Positions 1-64,000 of a DNA stretch of 64,000 nt are shown here, piece by piece. The first letter of the stretch is position 1, and each line of letters opens with the position of its first letter. Below the pieces are notes generated by a model. It did not search any database, had not been told where the DNA came from, and was given only the letters and a program-made list of their open reading frames with translations. This DNA comes from Pyxicephalus adspersus (taxonomy: Eukaryota; Chordata; Amphibia; Anura; Pyxicephalidae), in NCBI RefSeq assembly GCF_032062135.1, contig NC_092862.1, positions 93,791,201 to 93,855,200 of the forward strand, given 5' to 3'. Both the position numbers and the translations under genes were made by a program.

Positions 1-1487
1 ATGCTAACATCCAAGTGGAGTTGTCAGAATACTGGTTGTAGGACCATTTATTGTTAATTTCAAGTTTATAAACTGTATTTAGAGTACTATCCATATGTAC
101 CAATAGTATAAGTTATTAGCAGTTATATTTCCTTTTTGTATACATTTTTAATAATGATTATGTTAAGGACTGAAAATATATTGCTATTCATTTTCCTTTT
201 CCTTCCTTTTTTTTTTTAGTAAGAACAAACAGAAATATTGCACATTATTTTATCATTTGTACATTTTCATTTGTTTACCTGCTTAATCTTAGCTGCTCTG
301 CTAGATGAAATGTGTTTTCTAAACTTAGTAGCTCAAGCTCAAATCAAACACATAGAGAGTCTATGAATAAAGCAGTGAATCTGTCACTCACTGAAACAAT
401 CCCAGGTGGAGAATCAGTTACTGCCACTGAAACATATGAACCTGCAAGATTCTCCATCAAGGAAGTGTTACATTCTTTTTTCCATCGCTTCCATCACTGC
501 TTGATGTTTACTCAAAAGAGTTTCAATAAAAATCAGTCTGAAGGAAAACGGCTTCAGCTTTGTTCTTTCTAGAAAACCAAAAATACTCTGAAACCATATT
601 TTTTTATATTCAATCTACTGTGTTGGTAAATATTCATCTCTAAATGGTAACAATGAAGAGCCATTAAGTGATAGGCACTGTTAAGGCGATTTCCTATTGA
701 TCCCAGACCAATATTTCCCTCTCTATCATGACCTCTGTTTTCAACGCGTTGGGAGTGAAAAAACATACGCAACTTAAGCATATATAGTTTTATCACTTCT
801 TCTCAAATCTTTATTATCACATCACAGTTTATATAGTCAGACAACAAGGTGGAAGACACTTAGTAGTTAGTCAGTAACAAAAAACTTAAATAACAACTTC
901 GCTGAGCAAGATGTTTCAAGGTAAGAAGCTTCAAGGTAAGGATGGAGCAAATATTGACCTACTGATAAGGAGGATGTAACTAGTTTCGACACAACTCAAT
1001 TATTTGCAAAATATAGCAAAAAACACAAAAACAACTTAAATTCAAAACTCAGCAACATTATATTCCTTTCAGGCACCTTACAAAAAATATAGGAACTGTC
1101 CTTGTTGACCCCCATTTTGTTAAGCTTGTAACATGGTTGTATACAGGTCCACTGGTTTTACTACGTTTTGATACACTAACCTGGAACATATATATTTAGA
1201 TTAGGGCAGTCAGGGAAAAGTCAAATGATTTGGTTTGCCAATATTTTGCTGGATTGATTCCACTTTTCAGGTTGAAATCAACCTGGGTCAAATTCCATTG
1301 AAGGTTTATTTTCTGAGGTGCTTGCAGTCTGTACCCTACATCTGTTATTCTCCACAGGCTAGATTCAATAAGCCATACCTTAGGCCTGTAGACGGTGCAT
1401 AGTGTTTTTCACCCTGCTTTTTATTGTATTTGGTTGCCCTACAAACAAACTATAAACCATCAGGTGGTCACAATAGAAATGATTTAA

Positions 1488-1552
<65 letters not shown>

Positions 1553-3024
1553 GCAAAAGTGATATCTCCAGAATAAAGATAGGTATACATGTGCCAAAAA
1601 ACATGTCCAATGCATATAACCTGGAAAAATTGTTTTCCCTAATTGAATTGGAGTTACACTTACCACTTTACATTTAATATTAAACTTAACATCTTCACTT
1701 ACAATTAATATCTATGTTTATCTTCCTTCTGTACAGTGAATAAAATGTTCTACTACAAATACATCATGCATCATAGTGTGACCAATGCCAAACACAGACT
1801 CACAGATGAGAAATGCTGCTGATTATGGAATCAGTGTTTACACTGCTCCCTGTAAAACAATCCAGCTTCTGTTCATTTCCAATGATTGCTGTTGACTTCA
1901 AAGCCTTCTGAGAACCCAGATAACGCTTCACAGCAACTTAGAACGGATTTTGTGTGAATGTTACATTTCCTGATTAAACATGTTTTCCAAATTACAGAAC
2001 ACTTTAGCCTTCATCTGGAGTCACCAATTAAACAGAAATGATGTCATACACACCTGCAGCTTGCAACATAAGATGAAACCTGAAGTGATTTAATATATAT
2101 TACAAAACTTTGTAGATGTAATCAGGAGCAGAACAAAGAACAAGTGAGTTTAAGAATCCCCTAGTGTCGGAGGTGATCTAAATCTGATACACTACATTTT
2201 TGTTGGGTTATTGTTGAAGCAATTTCATCAACGCACTGTACTTTCATATATCACCCATAAAACTATATACCTACAAGAATGTACCTGTCATTACATTTGA
2301 TTAGGATGCCAGTGATATCAGTGATGGCTGGAATTTCAATTGTTTTGCAGTTTAAGTGCATAGAAATCCTCAATATGGTACAACCCAGTCTTAGCCCAAT
2401 AAAATCCTTAAAATGATAGAACCAACTTCTACCTAATATGACATTGGGCTAATGCTTATTATAAAAACAAAAATGCATGACATAATATTGTAGTGCATTT
2501 TTTATTGCCAATATTCTATGAACTAAAAATTCTGGAATTTTTGTGGTTACAGAAAGCTAGCTGTCCTCTGCACTTAGAGATGAGAATGCTTTTATATCTA
2601 CATGAGCCTCTAAATGTTATTATCTTCAAATACCACTCTAATTACGGTTAGATGGTATCACATCATCATGACATAGAGAGTGGTTGTATAAAGAGAATGA
2701 TTTCTTAACATAGTTCTCTAACCACTTTTCAAGAAAAATCTCTTTTCCTTATTTTCCTTGCACATGATTGGTTAGACAAAAAAAAAAACATAACTTTCCT
2801 TTGTTTATTAGGTTTAGTAATTATCCACTTTGAAAAGTAAACATCCAAATATTCAGCTAGCCTTTTGAATGTCTGAGTGACCTTAAGACCTGCACTGGGC
2901 AAAAAAGGTTATAGAAGTGGTGCAATGGTGTAATTGAAGACACAAGAGGAGATTAATATTCATCCTGAGTTTTGCATATTGCCTATTGATACATGCTGAA
3001 TTAGTACATGAATTAGTACAGTAC
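1..3024. other. HECW1 intron after exon 17 (partial)
   Basis: AT-rich sequence with no HECW1 coding block on the minus strand and no convincing independent gene. The only clear structure is the AT microsatellite at 1491-1552. Short open frames here have no recognisable domain. Confidence 0.7.
1491..1552. repeat. (AT)n microsatellite
   Basis: About 60 bases of alternating T and A with one G interruption near the right end. Confidence 0.97.
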
Positions 3025-57183
<54,159 letters not shown>

Positions 57184-59599
57184 CTGGAAGAAAAAAAAAA
57201 AAATTATGGATAAAACATATATAATGAAGCAAAAAATAAATAAAAATAATGCACAAAATGTACACTTGTAATTATTCATTTATCAAATTATCCATTCCCT
57301 CTCTCATGGCACCTAACATTAATGGTAATATTTCTTTAAATCATTAACGTTCCTAATGTGTTAAAAACAGACTAGGGAACAGTAAGAAATGTCTAAATAG
57401 ACCTTATCCTTTTAGACAAATCATTTAGGCTGAATTTAGGCTTCATTTTTTCTTATTAAGAATATTGACCAAAGCTATCCTATTTGCTAGTAGGGAATGT
57501 GCATGTAGATCAATTGATTTATAATATATCTACAACCACTAATCCAAAATACAAACAGCTGTCTCAGGTTTATTAGAAATATTCAGTGTTGTAAATGATT
57601 GGTTTTATACAGTAAAGATTTGGCACAATTATTCTCTCTTTTCTTCTCTCTTATATGGTAAGTAGGATAGAATTTTAAGAACTATAATAAAAATGTTAAT
57701 TCCTGACATTTATTAATGGCCAGCTCCTGACTAATCTGCCTTTGGATTTTCCTTGATTTTCCACAATTTTGGTTGTCCATTACAAACGTCAGTCTAGATT
57801 TCTGACCATGATCCTGCTTGCTTATGATTTAGTGTGTTCCTGCTTGAATGTTACTGATAATGACCTGTGACCATCTTCCTGGATGTATAGTAAACGCTTA
57901 CATATCCACCAAATTTTCAAGTTCAAGTAAAACAGAGAAGAAAACTGTAACTCATAATAATCACCACTTGCCAAAAAAACCTGCTTTCTCGTTGTTCTTT
58001 ATAAATACCTATTTGGGGTTGCCATCTATCCCTATAAGTAAACTTGAGTGATAAGAATCTAATACCCATCCACTATTGGATCTCTCTATTAGTATCTATA
58101 ACTCATAATAATTATTTTATTGTCTTATGCCCTGTGGTATCTTTTATCTGCCTCAGATTTAAACTAATTTAGGGTTAAGTGAAAAATGTCCTCTGCTGCT
58201 GGTTCTCACCACACTGCAAGGATTAAATGCTATACAGAATGCATCAAGAGCAGCCACCGACCTGTGAAGAGCTACATAATTAGATGTGCACTAGACAACA
58301 ACCTATACACAAAGTGGTTCTAGAACTGAACCATTTCAAGAACCACTAAGTTTGGGAGCCAGACTGCAAAGCACTGGGTTTTGTAGTGCACTACATAAGG
58401 AAAAAGGGTCAGGTTCAGTTTGTGGTGCACTGGGGTGTGTTGGAAGTTTTTATGATGATTTTATGAAAATGATTTAACACAACACATGTTATTACATATG
58501 CATATTGCTTAGATGGTCACCAACAATTTCCCTCTTATGGCTAGAATGCAAGTCCTTTTATAATTGCTTTCTTTACCAGATGGCATATTTATAAAGTAGT
58601 GAATATAGCATTCACAATAAATTCACTGCAGGTAAACAACTTTATTTTATTAAACATAGGACAGTATAAATTTTTCCCCTGTGAATTTAAATCTCTCTAC
58701 ACTTCTCATTTTAGTTTCTATTAAAACAATTACTCGTTCTGCCTCTTGGTGGCCAATTTTAAAAGTATGCAGCTGTCTGTAAACGAAAACTAGAAATGAA
58801 TCTGGATTGGTTTGACTGGAACAATTTATAAATAGAGCCCATAAACCAGTTAGATACACCTCAAGTAAAAGTTTAAGATTCTTTTTCTTCCTTTTGTTGT
58901 TTTTGCACCTTTCATATTTTACATTGTGCATAAATTAAATAACAACCTGTTCTTCCAAAATAATTTAAAACTATTTCTGACCTAAATAGTCTACGAATAT
59001 ACACACAGCCATTTATTTCCTGAGTTTATGTAGGTAAAGGAAGTACTTAATCACCAGTGTCCACCACCAATAAATAAACAGTGTAATATGTTGTATGATA
59101 ATACATTGTAAGACAACTGACAATAAAAAGAATTAACAACTAAGAGTTAGAAAACAGCTGCTGGGTGAAAAGGTATAAATATGACATATAGTATATTAAT
59201 ACAAAAGAGACAAGTCTGTGTATAACTATAAATATATTTCAGAAGAAAATGGATTTGTTCTGACATCTAGAGAATTGTATGACACTGCCGATTAGGCTCT
59301 ACTAATGACATATCAAAATACTTTGTAACAATATGGAAGAAAATGTGAAAATTCTGAAAATGATACATGTATATGAATGCAAAAAGTTGGATGATTGTTT
59401 ACTATACAGCCCTGGTCTTCAATAATGATTTGTGATTGTCTTTTTGTATTTTTCATTAAGCAGTAGTTCAGTCTTTTTGTAGAATGTTGTAAGTTCTGTA
59501 AGAGCACCGGTTGCAAAAGACCAGCAAAATATGTTAAAATTAGCTAAATAAAGTAGACTATATGTTGGAAAGAAGTGGAAACTATACTATAAATGTAAA

Positions 59600-60331
59600 C
59601 CGCTTTATTAAGTACACCTATCTAGTGGTAAGCAGGGTCTTCCTTTGCCTATAAAATAGTCTGAAATATTGCCAGTATGGATTTAACATTGCTGAAAAAC
59701 AATGAATTGAACAAGAATGACGTCTTGGTAATTGAACCCTGACCCAGGGCCTCTACTGACTTGGCTACCCAGCACTGCTCACCTCAGACTGCCCTCCCGC
59801 CCTCTCTGCCTCCCTACCCACTGCCCACTGTTACATGGAACCTTCTCACACAGAAAGACATCTCCAGCATCCCTATAGACATAGCAGCTGGGCTGCTAGT
59901 AAACAGCAGGGAGGGCCTTTGCGATCGACTGTTAGATTGCAATTGAGGTTTTGGGCACCCCTGATCAAAACAGTTTACTGAGCTTCTGTTTGCCCGGTAT
60001 AGCCGTAGACTGAAAAAAGTCAAATCTGTTATGATCTACTGCTGCTTTATCCCATCCTACTGAGGGTTCCACAATCTGTACCTTCAGAAATGCTCTTCCA
60101 CCCATGCCTGACAATAAAAACTGTATTTTGAGCAGTTGTAGACTTTCCTTCCTGTCCATTCTTCCTTGACTGCTGACCAATTTTTATCCATAAAACCATC
60201 TCTCATTGAATGTCACTTTGACCTAGCAACTACCCTAGCCTAACTGGACCATTTCCCTATTTCTTACATGCTAGGTGGCCGTCAAATGACTTGGCTCTAT
60301 GAATTCACAAACAGGTGTACCTAACCAAGTG
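59600..60331. mobile_element. TIR element with 'CACTTTATTAGGTACACCT'-type ends
   Basis: Left end CGCTTTATTAAGTACACCTA, right end ACAGGTGTACCTAACCAAGTG; as inverted repeats about 16 of 22 positions agree. Ends of this type occur widely in fish and other vertebrates as far as I remember. The 700-bp interior is GC-richer but shows no transposase. Confidence 0.5.
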
Positions 60332-61671
60332 TCAAAAATTACCACATACCAATACCATACCAATACCAATATATGTATGTGCACACATTTTTTTTTTACG
60401 TATTTTTAACAGGCCTATACCAGAAAATGTTTAGAGATGGGCAAAATATAAATGTTTCCCTTTAGGCACAGCAAATCTTTTTAAAGCTGGTACTTTAAAA
60501 TATATCTTCTGCTTGCAATATCCCTTTGAGCCCACAAGGTACATAAATTTTAAGGCTATCTATAGTGTATAAACATGCGTAACATGTGTATACAGTATAA
60601 TAAAAAAAATGAACATACCTGCACATCTTATAAATAAATAGTAAAACAGCTGGTTTATACTGTGCCCTACATAGAAATATCAGATATTCAGGACAGATTT
60701 CACCATAGGCATACATGTATACATTGCTAAAATGTTTTTATTCTTTTTCAGTTGAAAATGAAGGAAAGGGAAGCACTAGTGGGAAAAGGAACTGCCTGAT
60801 ATGAAAAAAATAAGCTCTTTAAGTGTGACAGGGAATGCTGATAATTTATAGCTAAGCATCTGAACAAAGGTCTTTCCCTCAAGAAAATATATTCTGTACA
60901 GAGCACAGCTAGACATGATGGCTGCTCCACTGTCACATCCCTCGCCCTACATACAGTATATCATAGCTGCCTCTATTTGCTAGGAAAATAGCATTCCTGG
61001 CTTTTATATTGCCCGTATTTTACAGATAAAAGGCTTAAAATATGTTTTGTAAATTGCATTTCAAAGAAAATGTTTGATCCCAAGAAGGTGATATATACTG
61101 CAATTCTATCATTCTGGAACATTTTATTACTTTTGAGAAGGAACATGGCGCAATATCAAACAAAGCTAAATGACTTGCTTTGCATAAGAATATAATTTAT
61201 GTACCATCATCTCTAATATGGTTAGCCACTGAGCATGGCTGGATTGTGAACGGAACATTTTTAGCCAGAAGGGTATAATTACACCAGTATCTATTTACAA
61301 TATTGATTTGCAGTTTTGCTGACTGGTCAACGCTGCATCATCTATAGTATATGCAAAATGCAACCAATCCCCTAGTCTTCTGATACAGCAGTGCTGATAA
61401 TCACGTATAAACCTATAGGTTTTTTTTATGGGATTATTGGCATTTTAAAAAGATATAATCTTTTAGGTGATTTTTTAGGAAAAAGTTCTGTATAGATGTT
61501 GTGTCGAACTATAAAAGAAGACAACAATTCTTAAAACATGGTGCTCAGAGTTCAGCTTTAAATAGGCAAGGCAATAAAGGGATGTTAAAAAATAATAAGG
61601 AATGCCTCATGACAATAATATTTGACTTAGAAAAAATGCTTTGTGAATTTTTAATTTGCATGAATAGTCTA

Positions 61672-62082
61672 AAGCTAGGTACACACGTGCAATGATTGTC
61701 GTTAGAAAACGAACAACTGTCAGATCAACAATTATGCACGATTATTTTGAATGATCGTATTGTGCACAATTCTGTACATGCTGTAACGATACGATCGTTC
61801 AAATATAATACACCAAAAATGTATGTATCATTTGAACGATGCAGGGAGTGACATGTAAAGGAGAAAGTGTACTGCAGAACAATCCACGATCACTGAACGA
61901 CCGTACGCACAATAGATTGCAAACAGTCATTGCCCAATCAGATCCGCTGGGACGGTCGTTTGTTTCCAGTGACATTCCTCGTTCATCAGTGTCGTTGTGC
62001 ACTTTTTTTGTTAATGATTATCGGACGAACGGTTGTTAGTCATTCATTTCCAACAATAGTTTTTGCACATGTGTACGCACCA
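61672..62082. mobile_element. TA-flanked MITE, 'AGCTAGGTACACACGTGCAA' family, copy D
   Basis: Ends AAGCTAGGTACACACGTGCA and TGCACATGTGTACGCACCA with TA at both sides. The interior is full of ACGATC/GATCGT words as in copy C. At 411 bp it is the longest copy of the family here. Confidence 0.75.
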
Positions 62083-63534
62083 TAATGCAAATCTATCTAG
62101 ATGACTAGCAGACAGAATTATGCAATTATGAGTCATGAATTGTATGGTTCTCTGCACACTGGACAAATATTTATGTAGAAGTACAGTGGATATATATACA
62201 GTCTGCAGTTGACAAACTAGTTGGTAAACCATATCCTCTCTAACTATTTATGAACTATTTGTGTGCCAAAATCCCTTAAGCACACATAGGAACTGAATGT
62301 ATGCAAATGCTTGTTGTGTGTCTCTTTGAACACTATATTTTACAGCACAGCAATAGCAGTGAGCAAGACTTATACCTCAAGAATGATGCAGTCAGGGATC
62401 AGAGAAATGTAACATTGTAGGACAAAAAGCTTTTTGTTTGTAACATACCATTTAGTGCTATGTGCAGTCATTATGTGGCATGTGTGTACCAGTGCTTCTT
62501 TTGTCATGCTTGGTAAGATATTGTAGACAATCATGCACAGCTTTTGCGATGCATAAGTTAGGGAAAACACAAAAAGTGATTTTTTTTATCATATGCTCCT
62601 AGAAGAGGCCAGCCCAGTTCTGTCACAAATACCTGTGATCATAAATAGGAAGGAACATTTAAATGGCTTTTTACCTGGATTTCTTTTTTTTATTTTGAAA
62701 AAGTTATCAGGCAGTGTAACATCCTACAAAAGGAATAGTGAGATTTAATTCTTCATTTGACAGTCAGGCAGGAATCAGGGATTCATGATGACAAAGGGTA
62801 TTCCATCTTACCAGAATTAAATATCAGTTTTGGTTAAATTGACCATTGGGTGAGAGCTGTAGTCACAAAGGAACACTAGGAAACAGCTACGTATAGATAT
62901 TCTTAGAAATTGCTCAGTAAATAATATAATATTCTCATGCAACACATAAAACTCCAGTGAAATTTTTTAATATGATTAAAATGGTAATATAATCTATAAT
63001 GAAATTGATAATAATATATAATGAAATGGTAAGTAGTAGGTAAGAAAGGAATGTGATTGGTTAAGACTGCTTTGCAAGATAAGACATATGTGTGGGTTGC
63101 AATGTCCCTGAACATGATCACCCTGGTCCCAAAATTTAATAAGGATCCCATCTTAGGTATGGCATCACTTTTTGGGGAATGACTTACTGCATGTGTAACT
63201 ATGCTTACCCTGTGTTCTTGATTCCCAGGAACCTCCCAGGAGCTTTTGTTTAGCATTTTGTTATGTGAGATAATAAAGGGCTGCTATGGCCAGTAGGTAT
63301 AGTTTGTCAATTACCAAGACTGGTGGAAGCAAAAGTTTCTTTTGATTGACATAGCAGTTGACCTAAATCTGATATGAATGGCAATGCAGGCCATCTGAAC
63401 TACTTCTAATCAAGAGTTTTATTCTATAGGGATACAGTTACACTGTGAAGTAAGAGTCAGTCAAAGAAAAACAGTATGACACTTGTTTTTTACTAATTTT
63501 TGGGTGGTGATTCCAGGACCCCAGTTTTTTGCTA

Positions 63535-64000
63535 CTACATCCAGTTGTTAGGATACAGGGTACCCTCTATTTTTGTCAAAAAAATACAAATTTTACATGA
63601 CAATGGCTTTGAATGATAACCAAGCATTCTTTTCGACTTCTGACATTGTCCTTCTGAAATGTTCTTCTTTGATGAGCTGCAGAATCTCTGGGCCATCAAA
63701 CACACCGGCCTTTTTTTTTCAAATGACAGGCTAGGAAATGCCAAAATGAGGTACTTGTAGTCTCCTTCAGTTGGCAAAGCTTTAACGAACTGCTTCATCA
63801 GACCCAGTTTCATGTGCAGAGGCAGGAATATAATATTCTTTCTATCAACAAGTGGCTTATGTAGAATGTTTGGTTTTAGGGCAGATCTTGAAGACCAATT
63901 CCTTTCCACTCAATGCTTCTCACAAGCTCCCACATGCACAGATAACAGAGATACTTGGTGTCCCCGCGTTGATGACCAAGAAGGAAGCATACCATTTTAA
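63535..64000 (-). pseudogene. Decayed fragment of a high-copy uncharacterised gene family (KLGLMKQFVKAL motif)
   Basis: Minus-strand frames read GDTKYLCYLCMWELV, then after a shift near 63890 NILHKPLVDRKNIIFLPLHM and KLGLMKQFVKALPTEG with YLILAFPSLSFEKK. After a second shift at an A9 run (63711-63719) comes AGVFDGPEILQLIKEEHFRR, ending at a stop (63595-63593) after AWLSFKAIVM. This series (CxxC, HKPLVD, PPLHxKLGLMKxFVKA, GxFDGPxI) matches a protein family I remember as very numerous in insect, fish and frog genomes, with no known function and probably spread by transposable elements. The two shifts make it a pseudogene. It continues beyond 64000. Confidence 0.65.

Larger units (their letters stand above)
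57184..64000. other. Upstream of exon 1 (intron or 5' flank), partly repeats
   Basis: No HECW1 exon found. Recognised: a TIR element (59600-60331), MITE copy D (61672-62082) and a decayed coding fragment (63535-64000). The stretches 57300-59500, 60350-61650 and 62100-63500 are AT-rich, with nothing assignable. Confidence 0.6.

Noticed and set aside
1..3024. HECT-domain exons of HECW1
   Set aside because: I looked for the FEEEIMSYVP and later HECT blocks on the minus strand and did not find them; they should be outside the window.

Overview
The window looks like vertebrate nuclear DNA, most likely from an anuran amphibian (frog). It is AT-rich and has spliced exons with GT-AG introns. Several interspersed repeat families look frog-like: elements beginning with a 'CTGATTTATTAAAGCTCTCC'-type end, elements with a 'GGCTACGTACACACGTGCAAT'-type end flanked by TA, and SINE/LINE tails ending in 'GCGCTATATAAAT' plus TAA repeats. 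The species assignment is inference from remembered repeat families, not from a search.

Almost the whole window is one gene on the minus strand, the orthologue of HECW1 (NEDL1), a C2-WW-WW-HECT E3 ubiquitin ligase. I traced 17 consecutive coding exons, from 57183 down to 3025. Every junction has GT-AG and the reading phase holds across all of them, so no coding exon seems to be missing between the ends. From the Met at 57147 they encode about 1,132 codons: the N-terminal HECW domain, the C2 domain, a long acidic linker with a Cys-rich tandem repeat, WW1, WW2 and the helical region after WW2. The catalytic HECT exons are not in the window and should lie beyond position 1. A short upstream first coding exon, present in the mammalian isoform I remember, was not found up to 64000.

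Layout from right to left (5' to 3' of the gene): 57184-64000 is intron or upstream sequence with a decayed repetitive gene fragment and two DNA-transposon-like elements. Exons 1-2 lie at 53-57 kb. Intron 2 (15 kb) and intron 3 (12.5 kb) are full of repeats: an L1/Tx1-like LINE with a 10-bp target duplication, an L2-like LINE, tRNA-like SINEs and several foldback MITEs. Exon 4 (25.4 kb) sits between two inverted copies of one MITE family. Exons 5-7 lie at 18.8-20.8 kb and the 1.3-kb exon 8 at 16.0-17.3 kb. Exons 9-17 lie between 13.8 and 3.0 kb, and 1-3024 is the next intron.

No bacterial-type system, CRISPR array, independent protein-coding gene or undescribed molecular system could be supported. 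The points most worth a second look are the coding Cys-repeat, the inverted MITE pair around exon 4, the MITE next to the exon 2 acceptor, the shared SINE/LINE tail, and the decayed coding fragment at 63.5-64 kb.
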